NCBI RefSeq assembly: GCF_029784155.1
Contig: NC_073691.1
Span: 120,218,226-120,282,225, forward strand
Direction of reading: 5' to 3'
DNA: 64,000 nucleotides
Source: Uranotaenia lowii
Taxonomy: Eukaryota; Arthropoda; Insecta; Diptera; Culicidae
Of the stretch, positions 11,976 through 22,007 are shown in pieces. The notes below the pieces were generated by a model that did not search any database, was not told the DNA's origin, and worked only from the letters and a program-made list of their open reading frames with translations. The position numbers and the translations under genes are program-made. Every line of letters begins with the position of its first letter. The stretch's first letter is position 1.

Positions 11976-12589
11976 AGACAGGGAAAGGGGTCAGAAGAGA
12001 AATTTCACTATCAAACATTACGACATAATAACAAAAACATGTACTTTTTGTGTATATGCACAACTCTTCTACCAAGGTCATTACATTACTAGGTTCTCTG
12101 ACTTCTACAGTAAGTAGGCGTGGAGAGCGCGGTGAAGTGGGGTGATGCTCGTTATCTTTGTTTTCAAATTAGCAGTGTGCTGAAAAGAGAAGGCAAGCTT
12201 AGGTCTCTACTGTTCTATGGATTTAAAGTAAACAAACGCAACGAAGCAATAAACATGGCTGATGCTGAAATTTGAGAGATCGTATCACCTTCTATGTACC
12301 CCCCTTGTCTTCTACTTGATTTTGTAACTAGAATTGGATACCAAGTATCAATTGAATGCCTTCCACAAACCTATTGCACAAAATACTGAAATTTTAATGT
12401 GGACGACTTTATTAACCATTCCATGGCCCGAAACTCGATAATTGAAACCATTTTTAGGTCCCTAAAAACTCCCTTGTGCGATGATGTGTGAATAGTTGAT
12501 ATAAACGACCCCTTTTGTCAACCCAGCACAAGCTACCTGGAATCAATTGCTCATATTCCATAACCCCCATCTGTAGATTTTCATCTCAA
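11976..12589. other. No gene recognised
   Basis: Mixed-composition sequence with no motif I can place. It has no inverted or direct repeats shared with the rest of the window as far as I can see. Confidence 0.4.
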
Positions 12590-13035
12590 TACGGTGCATA
12601 ATCAGCCAAAGGGGCCGTCCATATTAACTGATGAATTTCAAATTCAGATGATTTTTACACAATAGTTTTGAGTGACGTGCATTCGATTTGAGGTATCAAA
12701 TGCAGTTTAAGGGGTCGTCCATATTAAATTTTGTCAATATCTTACTGATAATGACGTTTTCATACATCGGTGTGGGATGAAAATTTGTACATAGGAGTTA
12801 TTAGGGACAAACAATTGATTTCACTTATCCAAATTAAAGTCAGGGGTCGGCTAAAGGGGTCGTCACTGTTAATGCGATATTGTCGTTATTATACTTCGGA
12901 TTGAGATGAAAATTTGTACACGATAGTTTTGAGGGACGGTCAATCGATCTCGGGTATTAAATTTAGTGTAAGGGGCCGGCTAAAGGGGTCGTTTATATTA
13001 CCTTTTCAATATTTTTGCGATATTGTCGATATTAT
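12590..13035 (+). mobile_element. Helitron family C relic, left part
   Basis: Units of roughly 120-150 bp match those inside the bounded Helitron at 62612-63910: 'aaggggtcgtccatattaa', 'gcgatattgtcgttattata', 'catcggattgggatgaaaatttg', 'gagggacggtcaatcgatttc'. The array is interrupted at 13050 by the Jockey element and resumes at 19658. No Helitron terminus is visible at the left side. Confidence 0.7.
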
Positions 13036-13050
13036 ACATTGGATTGGGAT
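13036..13050. repeat. Jockey target-site duplication, left
   Basis: ACATTGGATTGGGAT, identical to 19643-19657 on the other side of the retrotransposon. The duplicated word is part of the Helitron C repeat unit. Confidence 0.9.
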
Positions 13051-13975
13051 TTTTTTTAAATAAGTCTTTATTAGCCTTTTAATCATTACATTCAAGATAT
13101 ATTTTACCGTATATTAAGTGTTCAGATCAATAATGATCAGTTCAACTCTTTAATTAAGTAAATATTAAACATTGTTTATTTGATTTAAATTTGCTACAGC
13201 AATAAATTATTTGATTTATAGGAGAATATCCTGTATAGACAAAAACATATTTATATATAAACTTAAGCCTAAACTGTATCCTAAAAACTAACTTAATTGT
13301 AAAGAGAACGAATCTCTGCGATGGAAGACTGCATCAATATGCCTCTGAAGTTGGAGATGATTTTGTTGGCCATCTCTTCGATAGATTACATGCCCGAAGA
13401 TCTTCGGTGCTGTGCCAAGGTGGAAGCTGCAAAATCATTTTCAGATCCTTGTTCTGAATCCTCTGGATGGCTTTCTTCCTCGTCGCGCAGGAACTAGACC
13501 AAATCGGAACTGCATACATTATCGCTGGTCGAAACATTTGCTTATAAATAAGCATCTTATTCTTCAGGCAAAGTCGGGATTTCCTGTTGATGAGAGAATA
13601 AAGAGATTTAGTGTATTTATTACATTTTGATTGAATATCTTCAATGTGATTTTTAAAAGTAAGATTCCGATCAAGTGTGAGTCCCAAGTACTTCACGTGA
13701 TCAGACCATTCTAATGAAACCCCATTAAAAGTTATGGAATGATTTTCATGAGGTTTTAAAAATTTAGCTCTTGGCTTATGGGGAAATAAAATAAGTTGAG
13801 TTTTGGAAGCGTTAGGAGAAATTTTCCACATTTTCAAGTAATTCAAAAAGGAATTTAAATTTTGTTACAATCTTCGGCGTACCACCCGTAAATTTCGACC
13901 TTTGGCTGAAAGCAAAGTATCATCAGCAAACAATCTTCAACCCTTTCCTTCTGGTATATCAGGAAGAAGTAAAAA

Positions 13976-15487
13976 TCTATATATATAAAAATGAATTTCT
14001 GTCTGTCTGTCTGTATGTCTGTCTGTCTGTCTGTTCCCTATAGACTCGGAAACTACTGAACCGATTTGCGTGAAACTTGGCAGGTGGGGGTATTGGAGGC
14101 AGGAGAAGGTTCCTATTGTGGTTTGAGACCCCTCCCTCTCTCATGAAGGGAGGGAGGGGCCTCCCAAACTAAAGACAATTTTTTGCAAATGGTATCATAT
14201 TTGTCATGGGGTGGTATTTGGGAACGAGGAATATTTCTATGAATATTTGGTACCCCTCCCTCCTTTCAGTGGCGTGATAGGAAGGGGGGAGGGGGGCTAC
14301 CTTACAATTTTTCATATAACTCGAGAACTAATCAAGATATTGGATCCAAATTTGGCATGTGAAGGTATTTGGATACGGAAAATATTTCAATGATTATTTG
14401 AGACCCCTCCCTCTTTCCAGTTGAAAGGGGGAGGCGCCTCTTTCATATTTTTTTATATAGTTCAAAAACTAATAAAGCAATTTGAATAAAATTTGGCATG
14501 GGAGGGTATTTGGATACGAAAAATATTTCTATGATAATTTGAGACCCCTCCCTCTTTCCAGTAGGGAGATGTAAAGGGGGAGGGGCCTCTTTTATAGTTT
14601 TCAACATAACTAAGAAAGTAATTAAGCAAATGGAACCAAACTTGGCATGGGCGGGTAATTGGGAACGTGACATGTTCTAATGATTGTTTGAGACCACTTC
14701 CTTCTTACAGCGGTGAGGAAGGAAAGAGTGAGGGGAGTTTCATACAATTTTTACTGCATAACTCAAGAACTAAAACAGCCAATGGAACCAAATTTGGCAT
14801 GGAACGATATTTGGGTACGAGAAATGCTTCTATGAATATTTGGTATCCCTCACTCTTTCTCAATTTATGCTTACGAAGCCAACAAATGGAAACAAATATG
14901 GCATGGAAAGGTACTTGGTTACGAGATATGTTTCTACGATTGTTATAGACTCTTATGCTTTACAGTGTAGAGAGGGAAAAAAGGGGCTCCATACAATTTT
15001 TGTTGTAAAGCTTAAATACTTATCAACCAATGGAACTATATTTGATATAAGAGGATTTTTGGGAACGAAAAAAATATTTATTAAAGATTACAATCTCCAT
15101 TCAGTAGGGGGTGAAGGGAAGGACAGGGGGGCTCTCTAATCAGTTTTTTAGCATAAATCCAGAACATATCAAGCAAAAACAACCATACTTTATAAGTTAG
15201 ATTATTTACGAACGATTTATTTGGGAGTTTTTTTTAGGGCAAAACTTAAGGAATCAGATGAAAATTATCAGATCTTTAAAACAAATTTATAAATTAAGAT
15301 TCAGAATATAAGTTATGGTTTGTGTTGCAATTTGAAACTCCAGCTGAAGCTCTCATTTTATAGTGGTTGCTTATTAATTTCGTCATAATTTGATTTAAAA
15401 TAATACCAAAAACAATAAAAATTTGAATGATTTCTGAAAATATCACTTGATTCTGAAAGGTGTAGCAAAGCACACCGGGTCAGCTAG
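13976..15487 (+). mobile_element. Helitron family A, complete non-autonomous copy
   Basis: It begins TCTATATATATAAAAATGAA after an A and ends GGGTCAGCTAG before a T, the 5'-A|TC...CTAG|T-3' signature of Helitrons. A GTGTAGCAAAGCACAC hairpin lies about 12 nt before the end, as expected. The 1512-bp element sits inside the Jockey RT, and removing it restores the surrounding reading without a target duplication, again as expected. The inside is a (GTCT)n tract, then about eight units of roughly 130-150 bp (AAATGGAACCAAATTTGGCATG ... ATTTGAGACCCCTCCCTC), then a unique AT-rich tail. No Rep/helicase is present. Confidence 0.92.
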
Positions 15488-15899
15488 TATTGTATAAAAT
15501 TGGCCCAAGTATACTACCCTGAGGGACACCAGCTCTAATGGGAGTCCTTTCAGAGCATGAATTTTGATAGCTTACTTGTAAGGTCGGCTAGTCAAATAAT
15601 TTTGAATAATTTTGGTGAGATATACAGGAAAATCAAATCGAGCTAATATAGCTACTAAACCTTTGTGCCAAACACTGTCAAATGCGTTTTCAATATCAAG
15701 AAGAGCAACACCAGTTGAATAACCTTCAGATTTGCTAGCGTTAATCATATTAGTTACACTCAAAAGTTGATTTGTAGTAGAATGTCCATGACGAAAACCA
15801 AATTGTTCATCAGGGAAAATAGAACTCTGATTAATGTGAATCGTCATTCTATTCAAAATAACTCTCTCAAATAGTTTACTTAAAGAAGGAAGCAAACTA

Positions 15900-16748
15900 T
15901 TTATTTATTTACATAGTATTCCGTCTTACGACATAACTTGACGAACATAATTCCTAAAATTCACTCGGTCCATGGCAACCGTTCTCCAATTTCTCGGGCA
16001 CCCCACGTTCGCCAGATCACGCTCCACTTGGTCTAACCACCTCGCTCGTTGCGCCCCCGCTCGTCTTGTTCCTACCGGATTCGTAGCAAACACCTGTTTT
16101 GCAGGACAGTCGTCCGGCATTCTCGCAACATGTCCTGCCCAGCGTATCCGGCCAGCCTTAACCACCTTCTGGATACTGGGTTCGCCGTAGAGTCGCGCGA
16201 GCTCGTGGTTCATCCTTCGCCTCCACACTCCGTTCTCCTGTACGCCGCCAAAGATGGTTCTTAACACTCGTCGCTCGAATACTCCGAGTGTACGCAGGTC
16301 CTCCTCGAGCAATATCCATGTCTCGTGCCCGTAGAGAACAACCGGTCTAATAAGCGTCATATACAGGTTACACTTTGTGCGAGGGCTAAGTCTTCTCGAC
16401 CGCAGTTGCTTGTGGAGTCCATAGTAGGCACGACTTCCGCTAATAAATCGCCTCCGGATCTCACGGCTGGTGTCATTGTCTGCGGTCACCAGTGAGCCGA
16501 GATAGACAAAGTCTTCGACTATCTCCAGCTCGTCGCCGTCGATCGTGACCTTGTTATTACTGGACAAGCGGGTTCGGTCGGTCTCGGATCCGCAGGCCAG
16601 CATGTACTTCGTCTTGGACGTATTAATCATCAACCCAATCCTTCCTGCTTCGCGTTTCAGTTTGCGGTAGATCTCCTCCACCGCCACAGATGATCTGCCG
16701 ACTATATCAATGTCATCGGCAAAGCAGATAAGTTGACTGGAAGTTGAC
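15900..16748 (-). mobile_element. RTE-clade LINE, 5'-truncated copy 1
   Basis: Flanked by a perfect 14-bp duplication, AAGGAAGCAAACTA (15886-15899 and 16749-16762). The 3' end (plus-strand left) is a short TTTATTTATTTA tail. The copy holds only the C-terminal third of the RTE polyprotein. Confidence 0.92.
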
Positions 16749-16750
16749 AA
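15926..16750 (-). CDS. RTE reverse transcriptase, C-terminal fragment (intact frame)
   Basis: The frame stays open for 274 codons. It starts at the last part of RT with SSQLICFADDIDIVGRS (FADD, motif C catalytic aspartates, residues about 5-21), then YRKLKREAGRIGLMINTSKT (motif D/E region), VEDFVYLGSLVTADND, RRFISGSRAYYGL, a thumb-like region with ETWILLEEDLRTLGVFERRV, and the C-terminal RTE signature RIRWAGHVARMPDD and RRAGAQRARWLDQVERDLAN. The rest of RT and the endonuclease are missing, so it cannot be active. The uninterrupted frame suggests a fairly recent insertion, younger than the frameshifted Jockey host and the decayed copy at 42885. Confidence 0.88.
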   Translation of the reverse strand: MSTSSQLICFADDIDIVGRSSVAVEEIYRKLKREAGRIGLMINTSKTKYMLACGSETDRTRLSSNNKVTIDGDELEIVEDFVYLGSLVTADNDTSREIRRRFISGSRAYYGLHKQLRSRRLSPRTKCNLYMTLIRPVVLYGHETWILLEEDLRTLGVFERRVLRTIFGGVQENGVWRRRMNHELARLYGEPSIQKVVKAGRIRWAGHVARMPDDCPAKQVFATNPVGTRRAGAQRARWLDQVERDLANVGCPRNWRTVAMDRVNFRNYVRQVMS

Positions 16751-17258
16751 GGAAGCAAACTAATTGGTCGATAACTTGAAGGCTCTGAAGAACTTTTTCC
16801 AGGTTTTAAAATTGGAGTTACTTTGGCGTTTTTCCATTTATTGGGAAAATAAGCCAAGTGAAAACATTTGTTGAAAATTTTAACTAAAAAATTTAAAGTG
16901 CTTTCAGGCAACTTTTTAAGAAGAATATAGAAAATCCCATCTTCCCCCGGAGCTTTCATATTTTTAATTTTTTTGAAAATCAATTTAAGTTCATCAATAT
17001 TTGTCTCACAAGAACTTTCAAATACATTTTGTTTAGAAAGAATATCATCAAATTCAAGGGAAATTTGAGCATCGGTTGGACTTACAACGTTTAAATTAAA
17101 ATCATGAGCAGACTCAAATTGTTGGGCCAATTTTTGAGCTTTGTCTGCATTAGTTAAAAGAAGTTTTTCCCCGTCTTTCAAAGTAGGAATTGGCTACTGG
17201 GACTTTTTCAGAATTTTAGTTTATTTCCAAAATGGCTTTGAGTAGGGTTTTATGTCCT

Positions 17259-18152
17259 CTACTGCTTTGGCAAAATTTTCATTAGGAATGAAATTTCGAT
17301 CCCTTTTTGACGTTCGATCCCTTTTTGAAGGTCGCAATATATAAATTTCAAATAAGGATACCTAGTACGTTGATATTGGCGTCGACGAATGTTTTTCAGT
17401 CGTATCAAAAACTGAAGATCATCATCAATTAAAGGTTGATTAAATTTATGTTTACCTTTGGGTATTGAAGCGGCTTTAGCATTGACTATTGAAGTTGTCA
17501 AATTTTCTACAGCTAAATCAATATCTTCTATTGAATTCGCATGAGTAACTAATTTACTATAATGCTCGCCTAAATCCGTTAGAACCAAATCAATTGTGGA
17601 AGGATTTCTAATCGAAGAGAAACAAGTATGCCCATTAGGATATTCACCAGTGTATTTACCTGCAGAGCAGTCATTAAATAAAATATTCCCATTGGAATTT
17701 GATGAAATATTATTCCAAGATCGGTGTTTTGCATTAAAGTCACCAATAATAAAAAATTTAGATTTATTTCTGGTGAGTTTTTGTAAATCTCCCTTCAAAA
17801 AATTGCATTGAAAAGGCAAATATGCGGCAATAATTATAAGTATTCCCATAGAAGTTTCTAATTCAATTCCAATTGTTCCTAAGACTTTTGCATTGAAAGA
17901 AGGAAGAAGTCTAAATTTGAGACGACTATTGATGACAATAGCTACACCCCCACCTTGTCGATCAAGTCGATCATTTCGTAAAATTTTAAAGAAAGCATTG
18001 CTTTTCAAGTTATTGTCTGGCTTTAAAAAAGTTTCAGTGATGGCAGCAATATGTATGTTTTGACTTTTCAAAAATAAAAAGAATTCATCTTGGTTAGCCA
18101 GCAAAGATCTAGCATTCCAATTCATAATATTTAAACATCTATTTGGATCCAT
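17259..18152 (-). pseudogene. Jockey ORF2, endonuclease domain
   Basis: Start at 18152, MDPNRCLNIMNWNARSL. This is an APE-type endonuclease, which nicks the target DNA to prime reverse transcription. Visible motifs in order: the N-terminal NWNARSL; AAITETFLKP with the metal-binding E (about residues 36-45); GGGVAIVINSRLKFRLLPSF (68-87); FFIIGDFNAKHRSWN (GDFN, about 135-149); and STIDLVLTD (D/H-family C-terminal motif, about 187-195). The endonuclease core looks intact over 297 codons. The frame then shifts into the RT part below 17260. Confidence 0.9.
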
Positions 18153-18159
18153 GAGGGAA

Positions 18160-19563
18160 TCGTTAAGTCATAATAATTTTGTTAGCATAATTGAAAGAAG
18201 TTTGAAAAGCTTCAAACATTGAATTTGCTTTTAACATAAGTTGCATCATTTCCATTAAATTTTGATGCAAAAATTTCAATTTTTCCTCAGTAATCTCACC
18301 CAAATCAACAAAATTGTTAGGATCAGAAAATGAAGAAGAAGAACGGGTATTTGAATTTGAAATTCGGGGACTTTCCCAAGCCTTCGCATGAACGTTGAGT
18401 CTTGGATTTTACCCATTTTTATTAGTTATGCCTGGAGAGGGCAACCCATTTTAGACCGCCTCTGAGAACGATAAACAACGAGTCTGTGGCGCAGAATCAG
18501 CACAGGTAACTTTAAAATCATTTCGGGTACAACCCAGCCGTGATTCCAATGTAGGCCGAGGCTGAACGCGAACTGGCAGGTTGTTTGCCATCCTGACGTG
18601 TGAAGACGAAAAAGAGGAAGGAGGAGAAGAAAATTTTCTGACAACTTTGGGATTTTTCCTTTAAGCAATAATTTTTGCCCTAACGGGACACTCTAGACAA
18701 TTCGAGGAATGATTACCTGCGCAATTCGCACACTTGAAAAATTCTGTTTGTGGTTTATCACCACCAAAAAGGCATTTAGATTTTTCATGATCGAATGAGC
18801 CGCAAAGCATGCATCTGGCATTCATTCTACAATTTTCAGTGCCGTGACAAAAAGCTTGACAACGACGACATTGCGTAATATTTTGAAGGCAATTGATTGA
18901 GGTTTTCGAAAAGGTTCGAATTTGACTCGACAATGAAACATAAGACGAGCCTTTTCAAGAATTTGCAAATTATTAACCTGATCCTTTTTAAAATGGATCA
19001 AATAAAGCTCAGGAGCACTACTGATATTATTCGTGTTGGTTCTTTTCCTCATTCGAATTACTTGAATTGGAGAAAAACCTAACAAAGAATTTAATTCAGT
19101 TGTGATCTTATCCGGTGTCTGATCGCCAGTAAGACCACGAAGACCACTTTAAAAGGACGATCACTTCTAGTGTCGTAAGTAAAAAATTGATGTATTTTAT
19201 TATTCAAATAATTTAACATTTTTTGAAAATCATTGAAAGATTCCGCCAATATACGAGCAGTTCCCCTTCGACCGATCTGAAAAGAAATCTTCACATCCTT
19301 GACGGAAGTGACGATTTCTTTTCGAAAGGCATTGAAGTCAGGAACCGTGACCGTAATTGGTGGAACCTTTTCGTTTTTAAGAGTATAAGAAGAAGAAGGC
19401 TTCTTAGTACTCTTATCATAATTAAATATGAATATTTCCTCATCACCGATGTTATGAAGGACATCGAATAAATTGGAAATTTAAACTTTTTTGAGCGATG
19501 GACCTGAAATAGTTTCGGCAATTCTCTCTCTACCGGCTCTTGAGCCGGCCGATGACTTCCCAA
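18160..19563 (-). pseudogene. Jockey ORF1 (gag-like RNA-binding protein), frameshifted
   Basis: The minus-strand frame opens with MGSHRPAQEPVERELPKLFQ (19563) and proceeds in several frames. The centre (19085-18822) has YLIHFKKDQVNNLQILEKAR and FEPFRKPQSIAF, the domain that precedes the knuckles in Jockey gag. Three zinc knuckles follow at 18661-18900: CRRCQAFCHGTENC, CMLCGSFDHEKSKC and CANCAGNHSSNCLEC, the last with an altered spacing. Gag packages the element RNA and escorts it to the nucleus. At least two frame changes (near 19090 and 18670) break the protein. Confidence 0.88.
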
Positions 19564-19657
19564 TGCTGGAAAGAAAAGAGAAAAATATGAATAAAAGAAA
19601 ATGATAATAATTTTAGCACTGAAAAGTGCTGATTGCTGGAAGACATTGGATTGGGAT

Positions 19658-19880
19658 GAAAATTATAAAACGATAGTTTTCAGGGACGGGCAATCGGTTT
19701 CAGATGTCAAATGTTCTGCCAGGGGTCGACAAAAGGGGTCGTCCATATTGATTTATTTTTCACTGATTTAAGCAACATTGACGTTATAATGAAATGGATT
19801 GATTTTAAAATTTGCACACTGGAGTTTCGAGGGAAGGTCAATTGATTTCAGATATCAAAAATTGCCCCCCTCCGAGAAAA
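19658..19880 (+). mobile_element. Helitron family C relic, right part
   Basis: Continues the 12590-13035 array after the Jockey insertion: 'gggatgaaaattataaaacg', 'cagggacgggcaatcg', 'aaaggggtcgtccatattga', 'gcaacattgacgttataat'. It ends near 'attgcccccctccgagaaaa' at about 19880 with no CTAG terminus, so the Helitron is decayed or deleted at this side. Confidence 0.65.
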
Positions 19881-20553
19881 GTTGCCCAACATCCTCCCTC
19901 CCCCAGTGCTTGATCTAGCCCTGCTACCACTTCTAGTAAAATTGTAACTCCATCGCATCGTTCATCGAATGCAACCCAAACCTGCTTTGTTTTGCTCACT
20001 CTACTCACTCACTCACTCGCATACATCTTGTATTTAATTAATTTTTGCTCTCGAAACTCCGGATATGCCTTTAGCTTATTAATAAAAATGAATTGATGGA
20101 TTGGTTTCAGATTTTTTTCGGAGGATTTTTTTTCTCATTTTTTGCAATTTATGACGTTTAGTATTGTTTTGCAGCACCTCCGAGGATTGCCACAAAACTA
20201 TTCAATAACGACAATCAACGGTGGTGTTATTGTTTCTCTTTCAAGCTTATCCAACATCAGCATTGTGGAATTCTTCTCAATTTAGTTTTTTTTTTCAATA
20301 AAGGACTACCGTTAGGCATTTTTTTTTTCACCTTTAACTGCTCTCCAATCATGATTTATTTTAAACTTCATCTGGAACAGTTTTTGCCATTTTAAGATGC
20401 AGGAGACACACATTTCAACTGAAATCACTTCAACTTTCTTTCTTTCTCAAAAGATCGGGTTGTAACTCATTGTTTCAATTTCAAATTCTCAATTCATCTG
20501 ATGTGAAATAAATGATTCCAGTGTAAGTCTGCATGATTGAAAAAAAAAGATCG
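19881..20553. other. No gene recognised
   Basis: Unique-looking AT-rich sequence with a short CACTCACTCACTCGC tract near 20000. No coding motif or bounded repeat seen. Confidence 0.45.
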
Positions 20554-20791
20554 TTGCACTGCGCTGGAATCATAATTGTCACATGTTACAATTTGAAATG
20601 TGAGGTATTTTGGTGTCTACCGCCTCGTTGCGATGAATATTTTTATTATATTGGATAAAAACATGTTTTTTAGAGTTAACTTGATGTTTGATGACGACAA
20701 ACAAAAATTTTGAAATGAGTCCTCAAGATACCAAAATGTAGAACATTTCAGAATGTAACATGTGACAATTATGCTTCCAACGGCAGTGCAA
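20554..20791. mobile_element. MITE of about 238 bp with long inverted ends
   Basis: The left end TTGCACTGCGCTGGAATCAT continues ..AATTGTCACATGTTACA. The right end is its reverse complement with few mismatches (TTGCACTGCCGTTGGAAGCA ...). Inverted similarity extends about 45 bp and, more weakly, further in ('gtattttggtgtct' against the complement of 'agataccaaaat'). It has no ORF. No clear target duplication was seen, so the superfamily is open. Confidence 0.75.
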
Positions 20792-20991
20792 TCCGCATTT
20801 TTTTACTAATGCAAGATTTTCACCAATAAAATTTTATTTTTTGGAAAGAAAACTAGAAAACGATTTCTGTGAAATTTTTAAAGAGCAAAAATAGCAAAAA
20901 GATATTTTTGAGGCCTCATTATCAATAAAGGGCTGGAGAAAAAAAACTGACACTGGCAGTTAAATGTGGTACTCAAATGTCGAAAACTTAC

Positions 20992-21066
20992 CGGAGAGCC
21001 AGTTAATCCACTCATGCAGGAAGCACAAATTGAAATCGTGCAGCAGAGAAACATTCCCATACACGC
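20992..21066 (-). other. Possible small exon with a consensus 5' splice site
   Basis: On the minus strand CTCTCCG is followed by GTAAGT (20991-20986), a strong donor. Upstream one frame reads FSRVYGNVSLLHDFNLCFLH then EWINWLSG, protein-like in composition, with TTCAG just before it as a possible acceptor, although the tract before that is purine-rich. Another frame starts MGMFLCCTISICASCMSGL. I recognise no family. This is the only place in the window where I would look for a host exon, and it may still be chance. Confidence 0.25.
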
Positions 21067-21518
21067 GGCTGAAGTACGTACCTACCTACTTCCTTTCTAC
21101 CTCCTTCTCGGTGGAAGCTTTCGTGACGTTCAAACTAGGCTGGTAATGCGCAAAAAAGATTATACTTTTACACGCCACACCTGCCAAGGTTCCAAATCAG
21201 CATCAATATTGTGTAAGGTGTATGTCTAGCTAGCCCCTGGAATATAATTTTGGGAATGCCAAGAAAAATTTGGGCTCTGTGGAACTGTTTTTGTTACCTA
21301 CTCATTTTTTCTATTCATTCATAAGGTTTGGATGTTTGGAATAAGAGAAAAAAAGCTAGTGTACCAAAAGTTACTCTTCCGAAAGCGTGTTTTTTAATGG
21401 AAATAATTGAGCCAATTTCTAAAACATTTCAACTTTCCCAGCATGAAACATGGGCTAGAAGTAAGAAAGCAAAAACAGACTAAAACACCATTACAATAAA
21501 TAAACTTATTTGTTTCAA

Positions 21519-22007
21519 TCTTATATATAAAAATGGAGGCGTTTTCTTTGTAACAACAGCACGTATGAATGGTCGGTCGTATAAAGTGAAATTTGGTATC
21601 CGAAGGTTTTTCGGGCCAGAGATGGTTTGTATAATAGTTTCAAGAATTTTACTTTTTATGGAAGGGGGGTCCCCATACAAAACTATCTCTTTTCAACATC
21701 TTATATATATAAATGAAGGCGTTTTCTGTGTAACACCATCACGTATGAATGGTCAGTCGGAGTTAAGTGAAATTTGGTATCCTAGGGTTTTTCGGACCAG
21801 AGATGGTTTGTAGAATAGTTTCAAGGATCTCCTTTTTGTGGAAGGGGGGCTCCTATACAAAATCAACTAGAAACGGGACAAAACTGGATCAACTTGAAGA
21901 TGAATTTCACGAAAACTGATTCACGAGCACGAAGTAGTTAAAGAACTGTAAACATTTTCCAACGATTTATTAAGGAACGGGTAAAACGAAGTTTACCGGC
22001 CAACTAG
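21519..22007 (+). mobile_element. Helitron family B copy with duplicated 5' end
   Basis: Starts A|TCTTATATATAAAAATGGAG and ends AACTAG|T after a GGGTAAAACGAAGTTTACC hairpin. The first 180 bp are repeated: a second 5' end, TCTTATATATATAAATGAAG, begins at about 21699 and reads through the same 'gtaacaccatcacgtatgaatggtc', 'gaaatttggtatcc' and 'gaagggggg' landmarks. One 3' end serves two tandem 5' halves. No coding capacity. Confidence 0.85.

Larger units (their letters stand above)
13334..17181 (-). pseudogene. Jockey ORF2, reverse transcriptase, in three pieces
   Basis: Piece one (17181-16763) carries NMKAPGEDGIFYILLKKLPE, NKWKNAKVTPILKPG and SYRPISLLP. It is cut by the RTE insertion. Piece two (15885-15488) resumes with SLSKLFERVILNRM, then EQFGFRHGHSTTNQL, ALLDIENAFDSVWHKGLVA (catalytic D of motif A) and, after a frameshift, GVPQGSILGPILYN. 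The Helitron follows. Piece three (13975-13334) has a stop just before LFADD (motif C), then the C-terminal region: KTQLILFPHKPRAKFL, HVKYLGLTLDRNLTFKNHI, LLIYKQMF-like and RRIQNKDLK-like segments. The polymerase was complete before the two insertions, apart from frameshifts. Confidence 0.9.
13051..19642 (-). mobile_element. Jockey-clade LINE, full length but broken and twice interrupted
   Basis: A minus-strand non-LTR retrotransposon bounded by a perfect 15-bp target duplication. The 3' end at 13051 has a short poly(A) (T-run on the plus strand). The 5' end at 19642 begins CTTCCAGCAATCAGCACTTT, as expected for an intact start with an internal promoter. Order on the minus strand: gag with three CCHC knuckles, then endonuclease, then reverse transcriptase. 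Two later insertions split it: Helitron A (13976-15487) and an RTE tail (15900-16748). Without them the element is about 4.2 kb, normal for Jockey. Frameshifts in gag and RT make it inactive. Because the 5' end, both flanks and both nested insertions can be read, it gives a clear relative order of events. Confidence 0.92.

Noticed and set aside
16049..16264. Plus-strand frames overlapping the RTE copy
   Set aside because: Shadows of the minus-strand RTE polymerase frame.
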